From Mixophyes australis (lineage: Eukaryota > Chordata > Amphibia > Anura > Limnodynastidae): DNA of 64,000 nucleotides. Below are positions 45,390 to 57,694 of this stretch, one piece after another. The stretch spans positions 61,026,789 to 61,090,788 of the forward strand of contig JAVHZZ010000003.1 in NCBI GenBank assembly GCA_036250195.1, given 5' to 3'. Both the position numbers and the translations under genes were made by a program. A model generated the notes under the pieces. The model saw only the letters and a list, made by a program, of their open reading frames with translations. It was not told where the DNA came from and searched no databases. Every line of letters begins with the position of its first letter. Position 1 is the stretch's first letter.

Positions 45390-46498
45390 GCAGGAATGTT
45401 GATGGAAGTCACAAATTAGGGCGTATAACCAAACATAAGAAGGTATCCATTGGAAAAGTCTCTACAGATAAATGTAAAAATGTCATTAATGCCGACACGT
45501 GTCTAGAGCAAATGGAGACACTAGGCATGGGTAGTTTTATCAAAACTCTGTGTGATATAATTCATGGGCATACTGTTCCTTATGTTCTCCCTGATGATGT
45601 GTATGTTGTTTGTGGAAGGAAAGCTTATTCCTGGGTGACTCCGAGTTCCAAGGGCTTGTGTTTCTTAGCTAAACTGGTTCCTGAAATCATGACTATTACT
45701 CATGAAGAAATGGTTGGTATTCACAAGACTACATCACCACCATACATACACACACAGTATGAACACCGTGGCAAGAGAAATATGATTCCTGGTGAGGAAC
45801 CCATAGCTACAAAATTGATTAGTGAAACTGCTGGTTTCCAAGTTATGGTTGCTCTAGACCTCACCAGGACCGCTCGGGGAACACTAAACTTTAAATATAT
45901 CCAAGACCTAGCTAAATTAATAGATAATATCACCGAGATGTATGATGACACTTTCAGGTATACTGGAAGGGAGCTACAAGCGTACAAGAAGGAGTTGGTG
46001 CAACATAGACTAGTACTAAATTATCTCACCTCTATTACTGGTGGGTACTGTGTGACACTGGCCACCCAGTTCGGTGTCAAATGTTGCACGTACATTACTA
46101 ATAATACGGATGACCCTAAAGAGGTTATAGACCGGAAGATGGATGAAATTTTGCAGCTGAAATGGGAATTTCGAAAGAGTCACAATTCTTCGTTATATGA
46201 GGTCGGGAAAAAGGTGGCGGGTTGGTTCTCGTGGTTGAACCCTGTGAAATGGTTCTCTGGTCTGGGGGAGTGGGTACAGGAAATGGTTGCTAGTGTAGGT
46301 AAGCTCCTTCTCCTTATACTGGGTGTCATCTTAGCAATTGGTTTAGTTGTCAAATGTGTTCCTACTGTGTTGAAGTGTGGAAAAAAGTCTCATAGGAGTA
46401 ACACTGAGAAAGAGACTGAAAGGATGGTACCAGATACCGAGATCATGGTCTGTGAAGAAGTATTGTATAATCCTGAACTTGAAACGGTGATTGGGTGA
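45236..46498 (+). pseudogene. ERV env, rest of surface subunit and transmembrane subunit
   Basis: Continues env to TGA 46496-46498. A furin-type site RGKR lies at 45767-45778. The transmembrane subunit follows with a heptad-like helical region, a cysteine motif spaced C-x10-CC (46049-46087) rather than the usual C-x6-CC, an aromatic membrane-proximal segment (WFSWLNPVKWFSGLGEW) and a membrane anchor (about 46303-46356) before a short cytoplasmic tail. It is separated from the signal peptide by the upstream frameshift. Confidence 0.85.
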
Positions 46499-46527
46499 TA
46501 GTTTATTACACTATCAAAGAGTGGAGC

Positions 46528-47364
46528 TGTCGAAGTCAGCAAATTGGATAAAGTCATTTCAATTAAAGTCGAGCAAACTTGGTTGTCTTTGTCTGAAAAG
46601 ATGCGTACGGTACGCTACGGCGTACAAGGGCACGCTACGGCGTAAAAGGGTGTACGCATCTACTACACGTGGCAGCAACAGTAATTGGTCTTTTACCATA
46701 CATTCGCACAAACACGCATACTTATAAAATAGTACACATTAATGGTAGTTGCAACACATAGTCAGTTATGTCGAAATATAGTAGTATTTATATGTTATAT
46801 TAGAGTTACATGCATATCAGTGAAATACACGGAACAGGTTGAAGGAATCATATCATGAGTGGTATCATAATAAACCTCTTTACATATCCTACTGTTTGGT
46901 TCACTCTGCGAGGGAATCGCAGAGTGCATACACAAGTTATTAATGATAGGAAATTATGAACTACTTAAGACTAAGGAATCTTGGCGGGAAGAGCCGAGCA
47001 TACCCCCTGGAGAGGTGACCCCCTCCTTTGGATTCCTTAGGATGAACTAGCCAATGATTGACAACCCCTTGGACCTTCTTGAGACCTGGACCAATAGATG
47101 CAAGCTATACAATCTTCATTGTGTTACTGTATTTTTGTGTGTATATAAGCAGCAGCTTCACATCTAGTGTTCAGACATCTTGTCCCCAGACTTCAGGATT
47201 GAATGACTGCACACTGGATCCAGAGCGCCTGCGATAAGTAACGGCAGTATTTATTATCACTACGCTTGAGCATATTATTCTATTTGCGAATAAATCTTTG
47301 TGCGTTGGAAACACAAATCGAGGTTCGACAATCGTTATTGGTTAGCGACATTACGCACATAACA
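46528..47364 (+). repeat. ERV 3' LTR
   Basis: Same 837-bp length as the 5' LTR with TG...CA borders, TATATAA at 47142-47148 and AATAAA at 47289-47294. Differences from the 5' copy cluster in the 'gtacgctacg' U3 segment (about 46617-46671), with about 19 in total. The purine tract just upstream ('aaagagtggag') is a weak polypurine tract. Confidence 0.93.
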
Positions 47365-47368
47365 ATAC

Positions 47369-48040
47369 TTTGCTTTTTGACATATGCTTCCCAGAGGTGT
47401 GTTAGATTTCACTGTCCTGAAAGAGATATTTTCAAAGGCTTTCACTTTTGCGACCTGCCATGAATGAAACAAGGTGCTACAATGGATCTAGGCTCTTATC
47501 TACCAGCCCCCTCTGGGTAGTTTAACATAATCAAACGCATTGATTTAAACAGCTCCTCTGAGCCATGTCACACTATTTCTAGGAATTAATTCACAAACAC
47601 ATATTTGCAGATTTATATGTTCAGAAATTAGCTTGCAGATGACAGTCTGGAAAATGTTTTTTGTTGTCTTAATGCCTTAGATACGAAATATATTTACAGA
47701 AAGCTCTAATAAATATACAGTATCTACAAAAATAAATCTACATAAATCAAATATATTGGTTTAGTTGTGTAAATTATAGGACTCTCCCAGGCAATGATAA
47801 TTGTGAGGAAATCAATGTTTTAGAGAACAGGTTGTATTTAGTTACATCCTCTTCTAGTTCCTCTACATCTGGTTGCTTCTTCTTTTGGACTTTTTTTCTT
47901 TGACCAATTAGTCAACTTAAAAGTAATATGTAAATGTATGTGAAAATATAAAAAAATCATTTAGGGTTAATTGATACTGTGGCTAATTGATTGTCTTATT
48001 TTGATTAGTGCTTTCTTCATTGATTGTACATATAATATAT
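47369..48040. other. No gene recognised (47369-48040), ERV right flank
   Basis: AT-rich sequence. The 17-bp 'gcttcccagaggtgtgt' near 47386 repeats the left flank of the provirus. The frame ending at 47463 begins within the LTR and is not coding. Confidence 0.35.
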
Positions 48041-48490
48041 GATTTTGTGGGCTTGTATTGTTATCTTTTTTGCAACTTTCTTTTGTATACGAGAAGGACG
48101 TTATCAGGATGATCATAATTACTGATGTCTCAACAGCTTGATGGAAACTATACCCATGACCTTGACTATGACAGAACAGGAGATAAACCAACTCCCCCCT
48201 GGGGAGCATTCCTGTGCGGAAATGAGAGAATGTAGCAAGATCTGTGTAGAGGAAGCATGAGTGGTTAAAACCTTTTGGGGCGTAGTTTTCTGTAATATGT
48301 GATTTTGTACTATATAGATAGGGACTTGTAACTAATAAATCAGAGCTAATTGTAAATGCAGAATTTGCAGTGTATTTATTTCTCTCCGGCTGATGAGCTC
48401 ATAAACTGATAAACTGACACTTACAGGTGAACAATCTGATTTAGATTCGACAGTAGCATAACATCATGCTTTACTTATAAACATACAATT
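48041..48490 (+). mobile_element. Possible solo LTR
   Basis: TATATAGATA near 48311 is followed by AATAAA at about 48334-48339 and then a 'tttctctccggctgatgagc' tail, the spacing of TATA, R and poly(A) signal in some retroviral LTRs. I could not fix borders or a target duplication. Confidence 0.3.
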
Positions 48491-51400
48491 ACGGGTGTAT
48501 GCTGATTACCGTCATCCCCAGTGAGTTGTATGAGGACATAGGAAGTAGTCAATTTAACAAGCGGTGAAAAGCTTACCTTACCTTATCTCTGGATGGCGTT
48601 AAGGAATTTTCTCCATGATTTTCAGCCCTGCCGAAGAGGAAAATCATCGGTGAAGAGGGAGCTCTTCCTGATCCCTCCCCGGCAGTCTACATGCTCCTCC
48701 CATTTTCTAACTAGCAATAAGTGGCCGTCACAATACAGCCAGCGGAATGTTGTCACGGTAGCAGATTTATTGAAACTTCTGTATAAGCCAGTTATCCCAA
48801 GTTATAGGTTAATCAATTTACATCTAGCTCTTTGTAAAAAGCAATTATGTGTAATTGTGCAATGCTGCATACATTATATAGAATATTAAAGAGAAAAAAG
48901 TATGCATACTAATTATTCTCAGGAAATGGGTGGATATTGGCTTGTCTGCAATGTATCTGTTTGTTTGTCTACATTGTAAAGGGCTTGGTGTTACCCATTT
49001 TTTGCTATAAGCTGCCTCTCAGTTTGTTACATTTGGTGCGCCTGTGACTTAGTCATCCTATATTTTTTTATTTTGACAAATAGCTAAAAAAATAAATGTC
49101 TTATCTCTGCGATAAGAAATGATACTTGCCACCAAAATCAGAAGAGCATTGATAAATAGACCCATTAAAGTTGGACGTAAAAGATGACCTTTTGCTCATA
49201 CGTAGATACTTGTGGCTGGAAATACAGATGGTAGCTGTGCACGTTCACTGTGCTAAAAAAAATTCAATGTGACACTTAATTATGTTAAGCAAATTAAGCA
49301 TTTGTATCCACCTGTAAATCAGGGACCTCAGTGTGCTTTGTAAATGTGGTCAGATTTTCATTTAGTGGTTTGACAATACCAGTTTGCAACTTTTACTAAA
49401 TACATTGCTTCACCGTTCAGTCTTACATCTATACAGATTTGCTTGTGATTTAATTGCGCTTGAATGCAGCAGAGTTCTGCTGTGATGTCAGCATTATGCA
49501 AATTGTATGCAAGAAACTGCTTTATGTAATGCAAATGTACGTATAGCTGATAATGATAAGCCCGACAGTTACTATAGTGACATAAAAAACCAGATGGCTA
49601 CATGGCCGACCATTACTAAATATTGACTAACCTTAAAAATGACAGCTAACGTATCCAACATTGTTGAGATAAATTCCAAAGAGAAGAGATGCCGAGACGC
49701 CGTTTTGACATCAGTTAAAAGTGCGACTGTCATAACCTCGGTTTTAAAGCGGCAATGGCGGGTTGATGGAGGGTGTGTACAAACAAAAAAATAATGTTAT
49801 TTAAAAACAACTTTCTAAGGGTTTGTCACTGAAATGAATAATTCCCCACTAGTCTTCTTTTTTATCAGACTGGTAATGCCAGCACTGATCAGGCAGTGTG
49901 TAGATACTACACAACCCCAGGCCCGGTTTTAACTTTTTTACCCCTCTAGGTCACTTAGCTTTATTTATGCATTTTTGATTCCTGTGTAAAACCGATAAAG
50001 GAGTGTAAATCTAACAACAGTACATCCTCAGTAAATTCCTAATTGTAATGTACAGTTATAAATAAAATATCAGCTATAGAACAGGGCCACTGCCGCTCAA
50101 TGCCTTAGGCGGCACTGAAATTAGCTGTCAGAGTACTTCCTGGGACACTGACCTCACGTAATAGCTCAGAGCAAATGTACTGAAAGTTGTACGCTGGATG
50201 ATGTCACAGGATATTTCTCAATAGCTCAGCAGGCATGCTCCTGCCAGTACATGGGATGTTTACACACTCATTAACACTCAGGAATAACTCCCAACTGTCC
50301 CGATTTAAGTGGAACAGTCCCGATTTGAGGCCATCCAAAAGATCAGGACTTTCACCTCAATTCCATGACAGTGAGGAGATGTGTCCCTTCAATCTAACCC
50401 ATACCATTGGCTGGCCCAGCACATCAGGACCTAAAAGATGGATAATTGTTATCAGTATATCTATATGAAATGTTTTATCTTCAGATCAGGTCAACACGGC
50501 ACTGTATAAGGTATGGACAGTCAACACTTTAATTAGCTCACAAATATCATATAGTTAGCCAAGTGTGAAAACTTGCTGATGTAGAGCCTCACTCAGACTG
50601 TCAGTTCCTTGGTGGAGCTGATGGCGACCATCTTTAAATAGCCCATATGTAGAACTGGTGCCCATTTTGGGTGAGTCTTTATAGTAACAACATTCCTCAG
50701 AATGCACAAAAGTTGGAGATGAGAGAGGAGAGATCTCTGAGGGATTGTGTCAGGAAAGTACAGGAGAAAGATAGACTGCAAGGGAGCTGCTGAGCGCAGG
50801 TGCTGTATGCTGACAGGAGACAGTCTAACAAGTGCTTGAGACAAAAGAGAGAACAACAAGTTGGAAAGAGAGTCACCTCATAAAGAACTTACTGGTGTCT
50901 GACAATCGATTGATGATTAAGAGGGGAAGATCTATTGCTCCCAGGACTGTCTGCAGTGGTGAGAAATAATAATTTATCTTTTTATTCACATATTGCAGTT
51001 CACCTCAGCTGTGACCAGCCCCTATTCTGCATGGTATAGACAGACCAGAGAACAAGTAAGGACACTGTATAAAGCGTGTCCCATGTGTGTACCATAGACA
51101 TCTTTACTCACAGCTCTGTAACATCCATATCTGTGTAAAGTGGAAGAGACCAACAATTCCTATCCTATGCTTCCCGGAGTGCAAGGGCCCCAATGTGCAC
51201 ATTAAACAGTTTAGATAACCAGGGTTATATATAAATATTTAGGTTTGTGTGTAACTTTGCAACAGGAACTCTGACAAAACCCCATGGGACTCAGCATTGT
51301 AATACACCTAGCAAGTTACAGGCAAACCAAGTTTAAATGCTGTGTTCAGTGGTTGTATCTTTATTGTGCTGCGATATAGATAATTGTTTGCACTGTTTAG

Positions 51401-51821
51401 AGTTATTTCTATCTTTATATGTAAGTTAAACAAAGTGTTTTATTTTAAATCTATTCCGTATTCGTACTATATTGGAAAAGACATTGCTTACATGTTAAAT
51501 GTTTATGATTGCATATTAAGGCTGATCGAATTTGACTCTCCTGTTTACAGCTATGAACAGAGTTAATAAAACCAGAAATTATTCAGCCTCTAATCTTTGT
51601 GTAACTTAAGTATTACAATCTCTATCTGGGGGATAGACCCTTGGCTCTCTGCCATAGTGTAACTGAAAGGAAGAAGGAAAAAGTGCTGCCAACATCAAGG
51701 TTCCACTACAAACCCTGTCCTACAAGTCACACTACACAAGGAACCATCTGACCTGTGCTATCCATTATACACTGAACACCTCACCTACATTGAGGTACCA
51801 CATAGGTGTAATAAGTTCATA
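48491..51821. other. No gene recognised (48491-51821)
   Basis: Mixed AT-rich DNA. 50087-50130 ('cagggccactgccgctcaat') looks like a hAT end fragment. 50285-50415 has the 'ccaactgtcccgatttaag' type repeat also seen near 63123. Frames at 48593-48889, 50235-50468 and 50593-50859 have no domains or splice context I trust. Confidence 0.35.
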
Positions 51822-52075
51822 CTTACCAACTCTCCCGGAATGTCCGGGAGACTCCCGCATCTTGGGAGTGTGGCAATCTCCTGAATTCTGCTCACTTCCT
51901 AGTGAAGTGGGCAGAATTTTGTCCAAAATGCCTCGATTCTCAGTGATTTGGCTCCGCCCCCGGTGTAAAATGAGGCATTTGCATCATTACGTCACAGGGG
52001 GTCCAAAATTACGCGATTTTTGGTGCCCCATCCCCCTCACGCCCATTAGACTACGCGCCTTGGGAAGGCCACTGT
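51822..52075 (+). mobile_element. GC-rich MITE, CATACTT family, copy 4
   Basis: The clearest copy: 'catacttaccaactctcccg', 'gaatgtccgggagactcccg', 'ggctccgcccccggtgtaaa' and 'aaaattacgcgatttttggt'. The right end is less clear. The 107-codon frame across it is an artefact of GC-rich repeat. Confidence 0.65.
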
Positions 52076-52849
52076 TAACCCTGACTGATAGAATAATCTT
52101 ACTATGGGTATAACACCCTTAAAGTATATCAGACTGCCCATCACTGCCCTAATACCTACAATAAGGCAAACAGTGCGGGGGGACTCAAATCTGTAGAAAA
52201 GTTCCCCAACTACAGCCAAAAGCCTATATATGTGACGTGAAAGGTTATTTAACAGTCAAACCCTAGCCAAAAACAAGATTTTTAGGTCCATCTCAAGGAA
52301 AGACCATGAAGACTCCTGTGCAGAGAAGTAGGATTGTGTTTGTAGGCTTAAATAACAGAGGAAATCATCTTTTTATGCAAGATGTGACATGAAAATAGAT
52401 CTCCTATTGTACAGAACAGTTGGCTTTAGGTGGAAGCCCCATCTGTAGCATATTCTCATCATCTGTGACCAGCTTGGGTTCTCTCCTTCTTGCTACTGGA
52501 CATGAAAGATTTTTTAACAGCAGCTCCCTCAAAGTTTGACTGTAAAATACAGGTTTTAGTTATCAGAATTTATCTGACTTTATTCACAGTGGAATTGAAC
52601 CATAACATCATTGGAGCGGGTTGCTGGTCCCAGGTTTCCATTTCAACGTTCTTTGAGTTTTGTCCATAACAAGAGAGTCAATGGTAGGATGAAAAGATCT
52701 AATAAAGCAGATTTCCCAAGAGCTGCTTCCTCTGTATTTATCACTATTAAAGTTCTATAGTGGCCAGATTGAATGAACTATGCCAGGTTCCTATAGAGAT
52801 GCCCAATATCTTACTTACTAGGTACAGAGATCATGTACTCACTCACCCT
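52076..52849. other. No feature recognised (52076-52849)
   Basis: No repeat family, long frame, or RNA-like structure identified. Confidence 0.4.
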
Positions 52850-53065
52850 TAAGCTGGGCAAACACTACAGGCTTTTCACCCAACTATCGTGCCAATCACA
52901 CGATAAACGACTGTTAGGTTCGATATTCCATTCGTTTGTACGCTTCCAACGATCATGTTTTATTGTACAAAAACACATAGTAACGTGTGATTTGATTTCA
53001 TAAACTGACTAAAAATCACTATCAATGGCGAAATGATGTTGGGCAAGTTCTGCAGTGTGTATGTA
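52850..53065. mobile_element. Probable MITE with inverted 'gggcaaacactacagg' ends
   Basis: 'ctgggcaaacactacaggct' at the left is inverted relative to 'gttctgcagtgtgtatg' at the right, with 'atcgtgccaatcacacgata' as an internal short palindrome. Pairing is imperfect and the target duplication is not clear. Confidence 0.35.
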
Positions 53066-53405
53066 CTTACCACCAGCAGTGTAGACAGATCTCCACAGAG
53101 TGTGCAGAGTCAGGATCTTTTCAGCTGATGGTTATGACAGATAAAGAGCACAGATCTGAAGGTAAATCATGTAAAATCGTGTGAGTCTGTACACATGAAC
53201 CGGCATGCCCCTGTTGCGTTTTATTTTAAATAGGTTTCCTATTTGGATAATATACTGCACCAGTGAGTAGGTAGCACGTGGCAGACAAATGTCACATTCT
53301 GATAATAGGTATATATTGTTGTCAATTAATTTGTATTGGATCATTTTAAGAAGTTCCCTGACTTCAGAACGAAATCAAAGATCCTGTAATACGACGTTGA
53401 ACTAC

Positions 53406-53935
53406 CGTATTTCCCCATGTATAGGACGCTACATTGTATAAGAAGCACCTTCATTTTTTCTCGGAAATTTTAAAAAAATATATATTTGCTGTTAAAAAGT
53501 TTTGTTCCATTCCGCTGAAGTGTGCTGAGATTGTGCAGCAGCCGACCAGCACACTCTCCCTGCAGGTCCATTCGGCAGAGACAGGCAGGGAGAGTGTGCT
53601 GGCCGGCTGCTCTGATTGCAATCAGTTGGCGCAGGTCGCCGGAGGGAAGAGACAGAGGTTGTGCTGCTCTGCGCTATGGAGAGTCGGTACCTTTATAGTC
53701 CGGTAAGACAGCCAACCCTCTGCACCGCTGGAACCATCTCTCACTTCCATGGTGTATTGATTGATGATTCTGAGTGAGCAGCCGGACAGCACACTTTCCC
53801 TGCAGGTCCGTTCGGCAGAGTCAGGCAGGGAGGGTGTGCTGGCCGGCTGCTCCGATTGTGATTAGAGCAGCCAGCCAGTATATTCTCCCTGCCTGTATCT
53901 GCCGAACGAACCTGCACATAGTGTGCAGCCGCCGG
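53406..53935. repeat. Repeat block with direct and inverted 'ctccctgcaggtcc' units
   Basis: Starts 'accgtatttccccatgtata', a common start of dispersed DNA repeats, then carries 'cagcacactctccctgcagg'-type units at about 53548 and 53790, each followed by its inverse ('gggagagtgtgctggccggc'), and another inverse near 53885-53930. The opposite-strand peptides are similar because of the palindromes. No coding function. Confidence 0.5.
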
Positions 53936-54561
53936 AAACATTTACAATATACATAAAAACTTCAGGTGCCAATAACTACATTGGACAATGATAAGTGCTG
54001 TTATTATTAGGGATGTGCACCGGCCACTTTTCGGGTTTTGGGTTTTGAGTTTTGGGTTCTGATTTTTTTTTAAAAAAAAAAAGCATAAAAAAACTGCTAA
54101 AATCCAGATTTTTGTGTTTTTTTTCACTCCTACGCTATTATTAACCTCAATAACATTCATTTCCACTCATTTCCAGTCTATTCTGAACACCTCAAACCTC
54201 ACAATATTGTTTTTAGGCCAAAAGGTTGCACCGAGGTAGCTGGATGACTAAACTAAGCGACACAAGTGGGCGGCACAAAGACGTGGCCCATCTAGGAGTG
54301 GCACTGCAGTGGCAGACAGGATGGCAATTTGAAAAGCTAGGCCCCAAAGAGCACATAATGCCAAAAAAAGAGGTGCAAGATGGAATTGTCCTTGGGCCCT
54401 CCCACCCACCCTGATGTTGGTGAAATAGGACATGCGCACTTTAACAAACCAATCATTTCAGCGACAGGGCCTACCAAACTACTGTGGCTGAAATGATTGG
54501 TTTGTTTGGGCCTCCACACAAAAAAAGCTATTCATCTCTCCCTGTACAAACTAAACAGGCT

Positions 54562-57500
54562 CTACTGAGGCAAGATGTCGTCCTCATCCTCAACCTCTGA
54601 TTCCTCTCCACCTTCAGTGTGTACTTCCTCATCCTCACTCATTATCAATTCGTCCCCGCTGGACTCCACAACCACAGGTCCCTCTGTAGTATCTGGAGGG
54701 CAGTGCTGGTCTTCATTGAAGAATTGATAATTCATTTTGATGAACATCATCATCTCCACATTTTGCAGAAACAACCTCCTTCGCCGCTCACTGACCAGGT
54801 TCCCCGCTGCACTAAAAACTCTTTCCGAGTACACACTGGAGGGGGGACAACTCAGGTAAAATATAGCCAGTATGTACAGGGGCTTCCAAACTGCCTTTTT
54901 TTCCTGCCAGTACAAGTAAGGACTGTCTGACATGTCTACTTGGATGCTGTCAGCAAAGTAATCCTCCACCATTTTTTCAATGGTGACAGCATCCAATGCA
55001 GCAACAGTAGACATGTCTGCAATGGTTGGCAGGTCCTTCAGTCCGGACCAGATGTTTTCTGCATCCCCACCAGCGGGTCGTTTAGGAAATCTCAGCTGTT
55101 TCCTCGCAGCCACAGGTGTGGAAGAAAATGAAGGAGGAGCTGTTGCCATGTCACGGTCCTCTTCAGATGACAATCTCCTGATCAGCAGGTCTTTGCACCG
55201 CTGTAGACTTGTGTCCGCCGGAAACAGAGACACAACATACGCTTTAAACCGAGGATCCAGCACGGTGGCCAGAATGTATTCCTCTGACTTTAAAAGACTG
55301 ACCGCCCTCGGATCCTGGCAAAGCGTACGAAGGGCTTCATCCACAAGAGCTACATGCTTTGTGGAATCGCAATAGTTTACCAGCTCCTCCCTCACTTTCT
55401 CCAGCTGCTTCTGCAACAGCCTGATCAGGGGAATGACCTGACTCAAGCTGGCAGTGTCGGAACTGACTTCTCGTGTGGCAAGTTCAAACGGCTGGAGAAC
55501 CTTGCACAACACGGAAATCAGTCTCCACTGCGCTTGACTCAGGCGCATCCCCACTCCTTTGCCTATGTCGTAGGTGGCTGTGTAGGCTTGAATAGCCTTT
55601 TGCTACTCCTCCATCCTCTGCAGCATATAGAGGGTGGAGTTCCAGCGCGTCACAACCTCTTGTTTGAGGTGATGGCAGGGCAGGTTCAGGCTGTTTTGAT
55701 GGTGCTCCAGTCTTCCGTAGGCAGTGGCAGAATGACGAAAGTGTCCCGCAATTTTGCGGGCCACCGCAAGCATATCCTGCACACCCCTGTCACATTTAAG
55801 ATACTGCTGCACCACAAAATTTATTGTGTGGGCAAAACATGGCATGTGCTGGAAATTGCCCATATGTAATGCCCGCACAATGTTACTGGCGTTGTCCGAC
55901 ACCACAAATCCCCAGAAAAGTGTAAGTGGGGTAAGCCACTGCGAGATGATTTCCCTCAGTTTCTCTAAGAGGTTGTCGGCATTGTGCCTCTTACTGAAAC
56001 CGGTGATACACAACATTGCCTGCCTTGGAACGAGCAGGCGTTTCGGAGATGCTGCTACTGTGACTGCTGCCTCTGTTCCTGCGGAAGGCGATGCATCTAC
56101 CCAGTGGGCTGTCACAGTCATATAGTCCTTAGTTTGCCCTGAACCACTTGTCCACATGTCCGTGGTTAAGTGGACAGTGGGTACAACCGCATTTTTCAGA
56201 GCACTGAGGACACTTTTTCGTACTTCTCTGTACATCCCGGGTATCGCCTGCCTAGTGAAGTGGAATCTAGACGGGATTTGGTACCGGGGACACAATACCT
56301 CCATCAACCGCCTAAATCCCACTCCACTGATGGCGGACACCGGATGCACGTCTAACACCAACATAGCTGTCAAGGCCGCAGTTATCCGCTTTGCGATAGG
56401 ATAACTGCTGTCGTACTTCGTGCTCATGGCAAACGACTGTTGTACGGTCAATTGCTTAGTGAAAGATGTAGCGGTCTTACGACTTCCCCTCTGGGAAGAT
56501 GACCGACTCCCAGCAGCAACAGCAGCAGCGGCAGTAGTAGGCGTAGCGCTGCAGGATCCTCCGGAAGAATCCCGGATTGAAGAGGACTCAGTCATGCCGG
56601 TGACATGGCCTGCAGGACTATCTCCGATCCAGATTGAGGAGGAAATTGACGAGGAGGGTGTTGCTGGTGTGGATACAACAGCACCAAGGGATTTAGGTGT
56701 CCCTGGTTTGCTGACGGTCCTAGCCACAGTTCCTGAACTAAACACAGAATTATGAAGGTTCTTCAGGTGACGTATAAGGGAGGATGTCCCTAGGTGGCCA
56801 AGATCCTTACCCCTGCTTATTGCAGCTTTACATAAGGTACATATGGCAATACATTTGTTGTCCGGATTGGGATAGAAATAATTCCAGACCGAAGAGGTGG
56901 ATGGGCTTTTTCATCCCATGGACAACAATTGTTCCCCCCCTGGTGCCTCATTTAAGAAAACCACATTGTCAAGTTCCTCCTTAGCGCCAGCTACATCAAT
57001 ATCCTCCTCCTGGTGTACAACATTGACACCTTCATTATCCAAATCTGGATCTGCACTGTGGGTGATCCTTCCAGCATATGAATAGGGTGTGCTGCAAATG
57101 GTGGAAGGAGCCACGTCTTCCCGTACAGTGATGGGAAGGTCAGGCATCGCAGCCACCAACACCCTTGGACTCTCCTTGGGGATTTGTGATGCCATTTCTT
57201 TAAAAGGCAGAGTTGTTTGCTGTGTTTTTGGTGACAGCTTAACTCTCTTAAATTTTTTAGAGGGGGGGAGGAGGAGGGGGGCTTAGATCTTTGTGTGAAG
57301 CTGCACCACTAGTCATGAACACGGGCACGGGCCAGGGTCTAAGCCGTTCCTTGCTACTCCGTGTCGTAAATGGCATATTGGCAAGTTTACGTTTCTCCTC
57401 AGATGATTTTAATTTCTTTTTTTTGATCATTTGAGTGACCTTTGGCTTTTTGGATTTTACATGCCCTCTACTATGACATTGGGCATCGGCCTTGGCAGAC

Positions 57501-57613
57501 GACGTTGATGGCATTTCATCGTCTATGTCATGTCTAGTGGCAGCAGCTTCAGCATTAGAAGGAAGTGGTTCTTGATCTTTCCCTACTTTATCCTCCAAAT
57601 TTTTGTTCTCCAT
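54562..57613 (-). pseudogene. hAT transposase with BED zinc finger (broken)
   Basis: Minus-strand reading of about 1017 codons from ATG at 57613 (MENKNLEDK). Order: a Lys-rich disordered N terminus; a BED finger (WNYFYP...CIAICTLC...HLKNLH, 56885-56750); the DDE/RNase H-like core with TTDMW, VVSDNASN and a CFAHTINFVVQ zinc-binding block; VVTRWNSTL; and the C-terminal dimerisation domain with SSVYSERVFSAAGN carrying the expected catalytic Glu (54823-54825). Three lesions: a frameshift in the C/G-rich homopolymer tract at 57262-57285, TGA at 56911-56913 and TAG at 55603-55605. The stretches on each side of both stops are in the same frame. It cuts and pastes DNA in active relatives; this copy is likely dead but recently so. 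Confidence 0.88.
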
Positions 57614-57694
57614 TATATGCAGCACAAGAGACCACGTACCCCTAAACCACAAACACTCAGCAAAGGCTTTAAAAATTATATGCGGCACAGGAGA

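Larger units (their letters stand above)
37561..47368 (+). mobile_element. Class I (gamma/epsilon-like) endogenous retrovirus, complete provirus
   Basis: A 9.8-kb provirus: two 837-bp LTRs (37565-38401, 46528-47364), a tRNA-Pro-like primer site, gag, pro, pol and env in order on the + strand, with a 4-bp target duplication ATAC at 37561-37564 and 47365-47368. The LTRs have no indels between them and differ at about 19 positions by eye (roughly 2%), so integration is fairly recent. The gag/pro amber arrangement, RNase H, integrase C-terminal region and furin-cleaved env fit class I elements; the exact genus is unsettled. Gag, the pro/pol join and env each carry an interruption, so it is not expected to be competent as it stands. 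Confidence 0.95.
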
